From assembly GCA_946699065.1 (NCBI GenBank), contig CAMPDV010000056.1:744001-808000 (forward strand): DNA of 64,000 nt, read 5' to 3'. The notes beneath the pieces are model-generated. The model saw only the letters and a list, made by a program, of their open reading frames with translations, did no database searches and had not been told where the DNA came from. Shown piece by piece: positions 36,428 to 48,838 of this stretch. This stretch comes from Loxodes magnus (Eukaryota > Ciliophora > Karyorelictea > Loxodida > Loxodidae). The translations under genes and the position numbers were made by a program. The number at the start of each line of letters is the position of its first letter. Positions within the stretch are counted from its first letter, which is position 1.

Positions 36428-39004
36428 TATTTTCAATGAAATTTATATTTATTCAATATGAAAATACCAAGCTTTAGCTATCACTAACTAGTATAAATAT
36501 AAACTTTCAAATTATAAGGCACTATTGTTATACTCCCTAATATTATATATCCTATTATACCTTCTACCTTCTATTTAATCAGAAGGGAATCACTACCTAT
36601 ATTTAACATCTGACACTAAGATAGGCTCTTTATCAGAAATTGAAGAATCAAGGTAGAGATTAGTCTTAGAAGCACAGAGGTATTAACAGAGTCTTGCTGG
36701 GTATTTTTATGTAATATACTAAGAGTTAAATCTGAATTCTTATTATAGAGTTAATTTTTATTCCTCTATTAAAAAGATAGTGTACTATAAGAAAATATCA
36801 GTGGAAAACATATTAGATTAAACAATATTTTATATCGTCTTGTTAGATTTATTACCTTATGAGAAAAACTAACTATAGATCACTTTAGTGGTTTAAAAGA
36901 CAGGGTATTAGAAGTGGAATAATAACTTCCATTTCAAAAGTAAGCATTTTAGCTATCAAGACTCAACAGTGTTTTTCTTTCTCATTTTACAAACTTTTAA
37001 ACTTCAAAAATTTCACAATATTAGACTTTTAGAAATCAAGGTTCATAGAATATTCAAACTATGTTATGAAACTATTTCAGTTAAATAGCTTCATAGAAGA
37101 TAATGCTATTTTCTTATTTAAAAATTTGAATACAGCTTATTCATTTAACTCATTACTTACACTAAAGCTTATAATCCATTCAAAATAGAAAGTATAAGTA
37201 TACATTTTACAAGTGAAAGGTATGCTTTATTTAAATCTTTAGTATTAGATATAAAATAGAATGGCACTTTGCTTATGTATAGGAAGTAGTTCTTTATATA
37301 ATAGTAATAGCCTAAAGTTTATCTTAAGTGTGGACAAGTAGTTTATGATTTTTTTAGAAAAGCATTTAAATTATTTCATTTAACATAGTTGTGAAAGGGA
37401 AATCTTGTTAATTAAAATGTTAATCATTCTGTGATAAGATGAAAGTTTTAACATCTTCTTATTTTGTGATTCGCTTCGCAATCTAATTCTTTTGTTAGTT
37501 TTGTAATCTCCTTGTTCTATATGCTATCTTATCATAATAGACCATTAGATGATTGCTAACTAATTTATTTTATTGTTTCTAATGTTGATTCATATTAATA
37601 TACCTCTGCTATTAGAAGAACAATTTAAATTCTTAATAAATTGAGTATATCTTTAATCATCTCAATTGCCATAATATCTTTTTAAGCTATGCATTAAGTT
37701 ATCTGTGTTCTAATGAAATATCTACACTTCATTACAGAGTAATTCTGAAATATAGTACTCTAATAATTTACCTACAACTAAGATTTTTTAGACTTATCCT
37801 TTATAACTATTCTATGCAGAGACTCATTAGGGAATTTATATCACTTTTATATACTTTAATTTATTCTATTTTAGTAGTTTTTTACGAAAAGCTATGCTTA
37901 CTTAAGCTTATATTATTCCTATAGCTATCACTTTGCTCTTATTTTCTACCCTAATTTTTACGATTAAGTAACTATGTTTAAATATCATCCACATATCTAA
38001 TATTTCTCTCACTAATATAATTCAAACTTTTACCTTATTCATTTTTTGTATCTTCTATTATATAAAACGAAATTTGGTCATTTTCTACTAATTAAATTTA
38101 AATCTTTCTAACTCTCTTTAATCTTTAAATATTTAGTTTAATCTAACTATTTGCACAAGGATTATACCTTCAATAATCAGTTGGATTGTAATATGATGTA
38201 AGTATTAAATTATAAGTTAGACTTTATCAATTTCTATACTTGATAGATATATATTTAATGTGATTACTAAATCTGCTTATTTATGAAGCAGTTAGGAGTT
38301 TACTATAGTTAGTTTTAGAATGAACGCTATGCATATCAGCAACTACTTTAATTGTAGCTGTCATATGAGTCTAGTTGTATTCTTTATTTCTTTTGACTGT
38401 GCTTTACTTCTTAATTTAGGCTTTATTTATTACTGCTGGCTACTTCTTATAGACAATATCTTTCAGATTTTAAGTTGAAATCTTTTTAATTTTTACTGCT
38501 TAAAATTAAGGCAATGTGAAGGCTATTTCCTAACTAAAAAAACATCTGAAGCAGTTTGTCCAACTAAGAAAGGTATTATCTTTAGGTAAATCAGGAAGAG
38601 TTTTGACTGGGTATTATTGAAAAGAGTGTTAAACTTCATTAATCAGAATATACTAAAGATGACTTTAAGGTTATAATATATATTTATTTTGCTTAGTTTT
38701 GAATCATACAATTAATAAGATTTATCTGACGATATTTGGTTTGATGCATATAAATGAGAAAAGTATTAAACTATATATTTTTATTAAAGTCTTCTTTAAA
38801 TTGAGTATCGCTTTTACTTTGTATCTTCATTCTAATTTTAACATCAATATTAGCTTTTCTAATAACTAATTTTGAGATGCTTTAAAGACTAGGTCGTTTT
38901 AAGCATAGAAAAAGTAAGAAACCTTTTATTAGATTTTAAATATTAACATTAAAATAATTTACATTTTCGCTCTTATTTCACTACTAAATTTTTTCTTCTT
39001 AGTT
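36428..39004. other. 2.6-kb AT-rich spacer
   Basis: No domain, repeat or reliable exon recognised. The right end holds the 3' flank of the PDE gene. Confidence 0.45.
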
Positions 39005-40835
39005 TCAATTTTCTTTTTCAAGCTAAAAATTTTCACTTGTTTGTTCAGTTTCTCTAACTAGAGCTGAGCTACTTTTTACTTCTTCCTATTCATTTAGCTC
39101 TTTTTAATCTAGTTCGGAGCTCATTTTAATTCCAGATGATTTAGGTTGCTAGTCTTAGATATCTACTTTTTAGATATTTAAGCTAAACTTTTTCTTCCTG
39201 AAACTAGAAATATTTTCTTAGAAGTTTTGCAAATTTTCTAGAAATAAAGAATTCATGCATAGTGTACTGAATCTTTTTTTTTGTTGGCTTATCTTCGTTT
39301 CTTTCATCTTCTATACTTCAGCTGCATATTCCATTCCGTCAGACTTTTTTTTCTTTTATTATCTTTTTATTCAAAGAAGTATATTTTTTCTTATCTAATT
39401 TAGGCAGATTTCATTGAATTATTCCTAAGCTAGAAATAAGCAGTAAGCTTCAAAATATGGGATGCATATATTTTTTAGAAAACCTTCTTAGGATTTATTT
39501 ACATCCGTTGTCTTTTTATCGCAGTACATTGACAAAGGCAAATTTAGGCTTTTTTCCTACTCTCCTTAAGCAAAAAATTCCTTTGTAATTCTCTAACTTC
39601 ACTTGAAATGAAGCCTTCAATCCTTTGCCGAATGACTAATATCTAAATAACTAAATTACCTGCAGCTTTCAATGTAACAATAAGTAGGTCAACTTTTTCT
39701 TGGTTCTGTAACTTGTCCATATCAATATCCTCCATAACATTCAGATATTTACTTCTGAAATTACCAAGAATATCAAAATGTTTGCTCATGTCAGTACCTA
39801 GAATAGTCTATATTATGATAGATCTCATTTATGTCCTTTCTTCTTACTTGATACAAGCGAAAATATCATTGTCTTCTTACTTCATCGTTTGAAAAATTTT
39901 AGAAGCGTGCATGTTTTCTAAGACACTATTATCATTATCTATATTAATCCTTACAAATAATCGCTAGGTCGTTCTATGAGTTTACCAAAAACCTATTCGT
40001 AACTCCAGTATGACCCACGTCATGACCTGAAGCTGCTATTACCATTGCAAGCAACTCTCTCTTCTTGAGTTTTAGAAACAAATCACTATTAAATATGAAG
40101 AAAAACTAGGAGTGTAACACATCAGCTGCATGCTTTGAGTTATGGTAAGGGTTTTCTACATATTACTGAATAAGAAATTACACTTTCAATTGACCTGAAA
40201 AAGTTTTATGAGATCTGTTGGTTAATTTGAAAAATCCCAAAAAAGTCCAGTTGAGACATGAACTCTTGAGCAATATACTATAAGCAGTTATGATTAGAAA
40301 TGTTATCAAATAGGAAGATATCGAAATTCCACATGTTACCAATGTGTCTCGTGAAACTCTAAATATCCTTTATTGACTATTCTTAAGGAACAGGAATTAC
40401 TATAGCTTTACGTTTTTTATAGTAAGGACTAAATGGCTCAGCTAAGGGAGACGAAGTTTCATATTCATTAATAGTTAAATAGTTCTGTGAAATAAATTGC
40501 TGATCTTCTTAATTAACATCAGCAAAATTGACGCGCTTTTAAGACCCTCTAGTTATCGTTTTCTAGATGCTAGTTAAGTTTTAGCATATTTAAACAGCCT
40601 TTTATTTCACTAAATTATCTTTCGTTTACTGAGATATTTCATCGGCTAGGCCTTTAACATTTTACAGATCCTCAAAAATTGTCTCCATGCCAGTCCTTAT
40701 AGTGAATGAAGACTTTAGCACACTTTCTTTAGTTCAAGCCTCCTCGACATTAATCCCATCTTATTCAAGTTCGCTTTCTTCACTGAAAGAACTACTAAAT
40801 GATTTGCTCTAACTGTCTTCACTGATTTGTTCCAT
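39005..40835 (-). CDS. Class I cyclic-nucleotide phosphodiesterase (PDE1-like)
   Basis: Hydrolyses cAMP and/or cGMP. The N-terminal ~250 residues (MEQISEDSQSKSFSSSFSEE) are Ser/Gln-rich and regulatory in appearance. The catalytic domain follows: NPYHNSKHAADVLHSQFFF, metal site HDVGHTGVTNRF, NDNSVLENMHASK, ILGTDMSKHFD, KAADISHSAKDW, RLHFKWSQRITKEFFAQGEQ, LPLSMYCDKKTTD, and QEGFLKNICIPYFEAY. The ADISH.AK.W..H..W block is most like PDE1. Three introns (16, 16, 17 nt: 40166-40181, 39939-39954, 39643-39659) each restore a conserved motif. The conserved Trp residues of KDW and FKW are encoded by TGA. The C-terminal tail is charged and Lys/Gln-rich. The stop is TGA 39005-39007; a further in-frame TGA lies at 38978. 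Product about 593 aa. Confidence 0.93.
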
Positions 40836-41796
40836 TGATGAGATTTGTCAATATTAATAAATGAAATAATACTTAAGTTTGTTTTACACACTTCAGTTTA
40901 AATATTTATCTAAACCTCTTCCCATTCTTACATACACTAATCGTTCTCTCACGTACCTTGTTAGCTACAATCCTCAATACCTTTCATATTTGTTTCTATA
41001 AATCACCTACCCTACTTATAGTCTTCTAACCTCTGCTTCTGTTGCTGTTAAAGCATAATCTCTTATCAGGTTATAAAAGCATTTTAAACCTGTTCCAACT
41101 GTTATAATAAGGTTCCTTTAACTAAAAAATAAGTAAGATAGTTACATTAGTTTTAAGCATATTTTCATCTAGAACTTATGTGTTTAACCTCTCTTAAAAT
41201 GATAGGATATTTAATTTACTCTATAATGCATCTAATCTGCACTGTTGCTAGAAACCTTTTACTAGTTTAGTAGTGTAACTAGATAATAAGTCAGTCCTGA
41301 TGGAATCATATGTCCATATAGGAAATTTGAGTAAATGTAAGAATTAAGTTAGGCTAATCATGCTAAGAAAATTATAAGAAATAATGGGTTTTAGTTATTT
41401 TAACAATATAGTTGAGATTACTTAATTAATAGTGGTTGATCATAAAATCAACTTTAAGCAAAGTAAGAAAATCGTTAAAAATGGCGCAAATTAGGGAAAA
41501 ATTAATATCTATATAAGCAGAAAAAAAATAAAGGTTCGATTAAAATAAATAGGGAGTCGTGGCTTCATTCTTCGATAATGTTAATTATAAAATATATTTA
41601 TTAGAATAATTCATTTAAGAGTCTTATATTTTCTTTTATTGCAGTTAATAGTAATTACTATAGAAGAACTAAAGTGAAAGTTGAGAAATAGAATATTGCT
41701 TTATTTTATTTGTATGCATAATAAAAATTTGCTTCTTTTGAATAATGGAATGATTCATGAAATTATCAATAATATAATGTAAAGCTTGGTCTTAAT
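40836..41796. other. AT-rich spacer
   Basis: No gene recognised between the PDE start and the MORN gene stop. Confidence 0.4.
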
Positions 41797-43602
41797 TCAT
41801 AAAACATTACAGACTTGACTATTTTTACAAACAGTATAGCACTCAGCTCCTTCTATTCTAGCATGACTCCTTCTTTTCCTTTTTGGCTCTGGCGGAAATT
41901 TTTATTCTTGCAGATCTTCTTGAGTATAAGCTTCACTAGTTGAATTAATAGATTCTGCAGTTTTCTCTTTATCTTATTTTTTGAAGCTTGGCTCTTCTTC
42001 TGATGTGATTTACTCTTATATAAATGATTCTGTATTTGAACCCGAAATTCATTCTATAAGTTTTCCAGCTTTCCATCTTCCATTTTTTTTAGAAAAAGGA
42101 ATAGGAGTAAAAAATGTACCAAGACCATGCTGCATACCATTCATTCAATATCCTTCATATCTCTTTCCATCGGGTCATACAAATACTCCATATCCATGCT
42201 TTTTGTCATTGAAATATTCTCCTTAATAAGTTCTTCCATCAGGCCATTTGAAGAAGCCATTTCCATTCATTTTGTTCTGCCTTCAATCTCCTACATATTC
42301 TCTCCCATCACTTCATTTATAAGTTCCTCTTCCTGTAATAGTGTTATTTTCAAATTCTCCTTCATAAGAACTATTATCCTTTCAATTGAATTTACCCCAC
42401 CCATGTTTCATTCCTGAAGAATATCCTCCTAAATATTAAGTACCATCTGGCCATATTTCTATTCCAAATCCATCCTATTTATCATCTTTTCATTCTCCGT
42501 TATATTTTGCACCATCAAAATGCAAATATTCACCTTTTCCATAAGCCTTGTCCATTTTTCAATCTCCTTAGTAAACTTCACCATCAGCATGTATTAATCT
42601 TCCTTTGCCATTAGCTTTATTTCTATACCATTGACCAACATATTTTGATCCATCTTTCCAGTACTAAGTTCCCCAACCATGTTTCTCATTTTAATAGTTC
42701 CACTCTCCAATATAAACAATATCATTATCAAACAAAACAGGTCCTTTAGTAATCACATTTTCAAATCCTAATTAAGAGTTTTCAGGTCTTTGGAATTCTC
42801 CTAGTTAATCCACTATATCCTTAATAATCTAATTTTCATACTTTTCGATTGTTTAACCTACACTTTACTCTCTATATATAACTTGTATGTTTTCATCTGT
42901 TTGTCCATTATAGTCTTCCTCTTAGATTGCTTCTTAGTCAATCTAGCTCTGAATTAGATTCTTTAAATTTTCCATTTCTTATTCTGAGTTTCTTTAATTC
43001 ATAAAGACAGATGGAGATTACCTTGACAAAAATGTAAACTCAGAATTAGATCTCTCAAAAGCTAGCGAACCAATATCTTGATGCTCTTAATTAAAACACT
43101 TCTCTCTATTCATTTAATTTAAAGCTTCAAGGCCTTACTTTGTTAAAGGGTAGCTTATTCTCTATTTATCCATTGCTTTTGCTTCGATTCTTTATAAATT
43201 TTCTTGAATGCTATTCTTCTTACTCTAAGAGTTACTCCAAGCCTGAGCAAACTGCCTTTTTTGATTACCCATAAGATCTCTTGTTTGCTCTCCTTCTCCC
43301 AAACGTTCTTTCAATAGATCAGCAAGATCTTTATGTTAAGAATAGCTTTCTGAGTCAAGTTTAGATCACTCCTAACTATTTTCAGATATAGTATGCAAAT
43401 AATCCGTTTACAAGTCTCCAGAGCATCTAAAGGCATTATGTGTTTGCCTCTCTTAATTTAAATTTTGATATTCTCTTTCTGTATTCACTGATTTTATTGA
43501 GTCTTTCTAGCTTTGATTCTACTAATCTTGCTTACTAGGTGAATTTTCTGAACCCGCAAATGAAAAAAACGGATTTTCTGGTAGATCTAGTTAAACTTAC
43601 AT
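41797..43602 (-). CDS. MORN-repeat protein (601 aa)
   Basis: Membrane- or cytoskeleton-associated scaffold of the MORN family. The start is [19 protein letters not shown] at 43602. Residues 1-300 are Gln/Glu-rich and probably disordered. About nine consecutive 23-residue MORN units follow, from [19 protein letters not shown] to [17 protein letters not shown]. The C-terminal tail is Glu/Lys-rich and ends with a Cys-containing segment ([15 protein letters not shown]). The conserved Trp of many MORN units is encoded by TGA (DWK, EWK, YKW, DWR, VFVW, EGYW), strong evidence for TGA = Trp. No intron. The stop is TGA 41797-41799. No kinase or other catalytic domain is fused. Confidence 0.92.
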
Positions 43603-45067
43603 ATTTTAATAAAGGAATACGAAAAAAATAGCCTTATAAGGTAAAAGTACTACACTATACATTAAACCATCTGAGATCATATTTCAGAGCAACGTGCCTA
43701 AAATTAGTGATTTTAGCTTATTAATAAACTAACTTCTGACTAGAGTAAAGACTGTAACTTTATAAGGTTAAGCGAAATCTCACATCTATGTATCTAGATA
43801 AAAGAAAGGAAACTGAAAATGTAAGCTAGAAAAATCGAGAGAAGGAAGTGAGAAGTATAATTCTTAAGAAGGTTAGATGAAATGAAGTTTCTATAATGTT
43901 ATATGGTAAGTAAAGAAATATACTATTAAAGACTTTTATACGAAGTAAGATAGAAATTTTGAGAAATACCTTTATCTAAAAGTTGGAATTTAAAGCTTTT
44001 TTATTTAAGTTAACTATACTAGAAATTAAACTTCCTGATGTACATTAATGAGTTTGAATATATCTAACTAAACTTTCACTTTGCATTTTCTATAGTAATT
44101 CATATAGAAGATAGCTGGTATGATATTGGAGAAAGATTATTATTAATGTGTGAAGAATAAAGATGAATCATTAGAGTTAAGGAGGTGTAGTTATCCTGGT
44201 TTTCATATAAGTAAATAAGCTACTAGTCTATATCCAATAAATAGCCAAAATTTTATAATTACTATTCTTTTTTTTCTTTATCTCGATATATTAAACAGCT
44301 TTACTCAAATAAGCCAAAACTATATTTATTCATCAGAAGATCTTAACTATCTGATTGATATATATTGACTATATACTTAATTAAACATACTTAAGAGCTA
44401 TAAGAAATATGCTCATATAGCTTAGTTGTGTTTATATCTTTTAGTTTAGAGAAATGGATTTAAAATAAGATAGTTTAATGAGAAAATGCATCAGTGATTA
44501 GCATTATCTATTTAATCCATAATTTAAGAAAAACTAGACTAACCTAAAAAGCCTTTTTATTATATATAAAATGAAGTGACAGATATAAGAAGTGTATGAT
44601 TAGTTAACTTGATGTAATGCTAATGGTATCAACTAAATCGATTCTTAATCTCAAAAATATTGCTTGGATAGTTAAAAGTTTAAAGATATGAATGATAGAC
44701 ACATAATATAGAAAGTTAAACTGTATAGTAAATTGCATATTTCTACTTGAATTATGGCTATTTAAATGATATTTTAGGATGAACTAGAGCCATATTTAAA
44801 AGTTACCTTCTATATATTATTTATAACTGATGCTTTATAAAAATAAGGAAGTTATTGCTCTTTATAAAGATAAGATTAAACATAATGCTAAAATAGTAAA
44901 TTTGATATCTTAGACATGAAAGAAATAGCAAACTTTTTGTAGTAGAAGTGCAGAAAGTGCTTTATGTATATGGAATTTTATATGCAGATCTTTTGACATA
45001 GCTAGTATAGCATTAACAAACATTTGAAATTTAGTAAATTCATGTAAATTTATTAAATTTCTGTACT
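43603..45067. other. AT-rich spacer, 1.5 kb
   Basis: Nothing recognised on either strand. Confidence 0.4.
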
Positions 45068-45718
45068 TCAAGTTTGCTTCTCTTCCTCTAGCAATTTTTC
45101 TATTTCAGCATTCTGCTCAGTAGACTGATTTCCTTTTATTTAGCATTCAAATTTTTTAAGCTACTGCATAAATCCTGTATTAGGCATGACTAATATTCTC
45201 TTCGATCTCGTATGTTTAAATGCTTCTAGCAAAGTCATATTCTTATACTTGACCAAATATGCCATTACAACAGACGCACTTCTAGACTTTCCAGCAAAGC
45301 AATGAACCAAAATTCTGTTTGCTTACGAACTTATAACTTATTCTATATAATCTGATGTTTCATCAAGGATAGCTAAAATGTTTTAATCAGGAGAATCTAA
45401 AATGCTATAGTTTTTATAGATGAATTCTGCTGGAAATAGTGGTGAGATTTTATCTGCTACACACATTATATGTGTTATTTACGATTCTTATAACTTCTTT
45501 TTTGAAAGAGCTGCACCAATTGAACCTAAATATAGACCATCTACTATTAGAATTGGAGTCGAATCTGTTTTCATTTTATTCAAAGCCAAAACAGCACGTA
45601 TCGCTCTTGCTAACTATTCAACTTTCTTCTACTTTTCTTCTTCTGACATCTGAATGTTTTAATTGACTGCTTATATTTTCGGATCATTCATAATTTCAAA
45701 ATCTTCAGACGATTCCAT
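45068..45718 (-). CDS. Dual-specificity protein phosphatase (DUSP), 216 aa
   Basis: Cysteine phosphatase of the atypical DUSP type, acting on phospho-Ser/Thr/Tyr. The start is MESSEDFEIMNDPKIQ at 45718. Pattern: ILIVDGLYLGSIGAA (the usual I...LYLG.. entry), THIMCVADKISPLFP, general-acid region ILDSPDQNILAIL, and P-loop HCFAGKSRSASVVMAYLV with Cys140 and Arg146 (HC..G.SRS). Then MTLLEAFKHTRSKR, the usual A...V...R region, and a Gln/Glu tail. All catalytic residues are present. No intron. The stop is TGA 45068-45070. The gene is separated by 99 bp from the stop of the next upstream minus-strand gene. Confidence 0.93.
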
Positions 45719-45817
45719 TAGATAACTATCAGTTAAAATTAAAATAAAAAACTAACTACTTACATGATAAAATTACCCAACTTTCCTTTTGAATTTTCTA
45801 ATCTTCTAGTCTTAAAT

Positions 45818-47122
45818 TCACTTTTATATTCCTCTTAATTTTAACTACAAGCTATCTTTTGCTTTCTATACAGTACGACTTTTAAAAAATAGGAGGCGGT
45901 TATTATAATCTAGCGTTTAATATTACTTACTTCTTTAAGCAAAATACTTGATATTGCTTATCTCTTGATTATATAATTACACCTATATTTAAATATCTAA
46001 TTATTATCTTTTATTTGAAGCATCATACAATTTATATATTTGAAGGTCTTATTGATTTAATTAGTTAGTTATAATAGTCACTCTTTGTTGCTTTAGTGAC
46101 ATTTTATTTATAAGACTTTGATAATTTTTATTGATTGAGATTCTTTTAAAAATTTAGCTAAATTACAAGAAAATTTAAGCATTGTCTTGCATCTACTCTT
46201 TAAAGGTATCTTTTTCATTGATTTTTATATCTTTTTTGTTAAAGATTTCTTAGTTTAATGATGCTTGATTTTGACTGTTGTATAGCTATAGAGTCATCTT
46301 TTATAGCTCATCTATCACAGAAGGCTATTAATTCTTTTCTTTATCTGCTTTTCTCTTTTTAAACCCTAAGGAAGATTTTTAAAATTTGGCTTGTAAAGCT
46401 TTTTAACTATGTGAAGAAATTTCAGAGCTTTATAAAGTTTTTTACAGCTGCGAATCATTTGTCGCTAGCTTACTCTTTAGATTTTCTTTGATACCTAAAG
46501 AGTCCAAAGAATTAGATTAACTCTATGTACTTTAAATGAGCCTTTGACTGCTTTTAACAATTTTCCTTTAACTCTTCTATTTCCCTTTATTTTTCAATGT
46601 CTTAAACTCAATTTTTGGGAGTTCATCTTAAGATGTTTTTTCTTCTTGCAAAAACTTTTTTTTATTTATTAGCTTCAAGTTTTCTAAAACTGAGGAATAT
46701 TTTTTCTCATCAACATACAAGACTTTAAGCTACTTTTTCTGAGCTTTACTTCAACGAGGTATATTCAATAAGTTTGGAATATCAGCTAGCAAGATAGAAT
46801 TTCCAAATCTCTCGATATCTTTATGATGAGCTTTCTGTATAATATTCCCTTTTTCAAGAAATTTAAAGATGTTACTATTTTTAACTGATCGCTTCATTAT
46901 CCTTAACGTCTTTTTAGCCAACTTGCATGTTAAATCAAAGTTATCATCTAAATATATAAATATTTGCTCTAACTCAGTAAAATCGTTTTTCATGGTTACA
47001 ATATCATCAGCTCTTTCTCCAATTTCTAGAATGATTTATTCAGTCTATTGCCCATATTTCTTAAGCTTATAGATGCTTTAGTTAAAAGAAATTTTCGCTT
47101 TTCTAAATTTTATTTTCATCAT
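45818..47122 (-). CDS. Uncharacterised helical/Gln-Lys-rich protein (434 aa)
   Basis: Not recognised. The frame runs from ATG 47122 (MMKIKFRKAKISFNQS) to TGA 45818-45820 with no intron and one internal TGA (IPRWSKAQKK). The N-terminal 120 residues are predicted helical (YGQQTEQIILEIGERADD, FTELEQIFIYLDDNFD). The middle is Ser/Gln/Lys-rich and the C-terminus helical again. No signal peptide or TM segment. The start is uncertain: the frame stays open upstream (IWIKEEQNQQL), and an overlapping frame also reads coherently there, so an upstream exon is possible. Confidence 0.6.
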
Positions 47123-48115
47123 TAGCTGCTAGTTTTACTCCTCTTTTATTCAGATTTTAAAAGGAATTTTGCTTTGCTTGTTTTTGATGATTCTCCAGAA
47201 TGTCTGAATTAAGATTATTGAAGCCTTCTATATGTTTTCTACATCACTAAGGAAACTGGCTTAAGTAAGAAAACTTCTCTAGTCAGTTATAAATGTGTAT
47301 AGCTGATGTTTTACTACTCTAATGTACTTAACAAACTGTAGGTTTCCTCAATAGACGATAATGCAGATCAAAACTTGAGAGAAAAACGTGTTAACTTTGA
47401 AGTTTCCGTAACCCACCAGCAGAAGAGATTCGCATATAGTTCAACAATCATTATAGTAGAGTGATCATATGCTTGAGTAAGTAGTTCAAATGCTATGTAA
47501 TTATAAATACCTTACCCTCTTTCAAAAAGCCTAAAAATTGGGCTTACAATTGTAATTGTAAGAAAAAGTATCATGTATGAAGATATAAAGGGAAATCTAG
47601 CTGATATGCTACAGACTTAGAATTTTAGGTCAGCTTGGCAAGCGTTATAATCACATAGCCTTAAAACTTCATATCGATACCTTACTGATAAGAAGATTCT
47701 AAAAATAGAGTAAACTCTAAGATAGATCAGAAAGGCTATCAAATCGCATGAATAATAAACATAATTCTTATCTCAAAAATTTATCTGTATTTCTTGGTTA
47801 AAAAATGGAGGGTTGAAAATACAAAGCAGGAAAAATTCAATTATCAGCTATGTGAACAACTACTTGTTTTGGTATAATTTAGTCTTCTTACTTTCTTTTT
47901 CGATATTTTTAAGAAAAAGTAGATGCAAAATGTACTTTTTGCGAAGCATTAGTATTTAAATTATCATAAGCATTAGCACAATGAATCTTAAAGCGTTAGA
48001 AAGGTTAGTTTCTTTTTTATTCTCGTCTCATCAAAGTTCGTTCTATATAAAAATTTACATCATAAAAAGTAATTAAAATGATAGCAAAACTGAAGAATGA
48101 TATTTTGATATCATG
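47123..48115. other. AT-rich spacer, 1 kb
   Basis: No confident gene; the part next to 47123 may hold an upstream exon of the minus-strand gene. Confidence 0.35.
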
Positions 48116-48838
48116 TCAGAAAATTTAGCTTTGGATTGTCTACATTAAAACTGCATCACGATTTAAATTATAAAGTAAACGAGGCATTATTTTATCAACC
48201 TCTTACTCTTAAGTATAATTTCCATTCTAATGAAAAACAGAAGAATCTCCCAATTTCTTAAACTTATCCTTGTACTACTAAAAATCAGCCTAATTTTCAC
48301 TTAATTCAAAATTAATTGGGACTATCTTTTTTTTAAACATGTGCTAGTTCATTTAAGTTTCGGTTAATTATTCTTTCATTTCTGTACTTAGTGTTTTGTA
48401 TTTCTAGTTTTTACTATTAACTTTTAACTCTGAATAAACTTTTTATTTCTTTAACTAAAATAATTAGCTCATCCTTTATCTTTTGTGCTATTATAATTCT
48501 TTTATCTTTTCTGGAGATAAACGTTTTATGGCTTATTCTGCCCTTTTTTTTAATTTATTTCACCCTCTTATCGGCGCAAAACCTTTTTACTAGATTTCTT
48601 AGACATTAGACAAGTTTTTTTTCTTTTATGCAATTTGACCTTATCTTTCTTATACCATTTGAAAAAAATAATTAGCGATATGTTCAGGAACTTAAATCTG
48701 CTCTTCGTTTTAATTTTATTCTAGTTTACTATCTATTTAACTATTAGTAGCACTCCTTGAAGATATAGTGCTGTAAATGGAGGGCTCCTGTTCCTTTTGT
48801 TCAGATTATTGATTAAGATCAGTATTTTAACTTTCCAT
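48116..48838 (-). CDS. Uncharacterised Gln/Lys-rich protein (240 aa)
   Basis: Not recognised. Intronless frame from ATG 48838 (MESQNTDLNQQSEQKEQE) to TGA 48116-48118, exactly 241 codons, with many TAA/TAG Gln and one TGA Trp (IRGWNKLKKRA). The middle is basic and helical (KKRAEQAIKRLSPEKIKE). The acidic Gln-rich N-terminus and basic core could suit a nuclear protein, but there is no domain. Confidence 0.55.

Noticed and set aside
41520-41560. GGTTCGATTAA, like a pol III B box / tRNA T-arm
   Set aside because: No acceptor, D or anticodon arm could be folded around it, and the closing CC is missing.
45420-45666. Two plus-strand open frames of about 75 codons
   Set aside because: Antisense to the DUSP gene.
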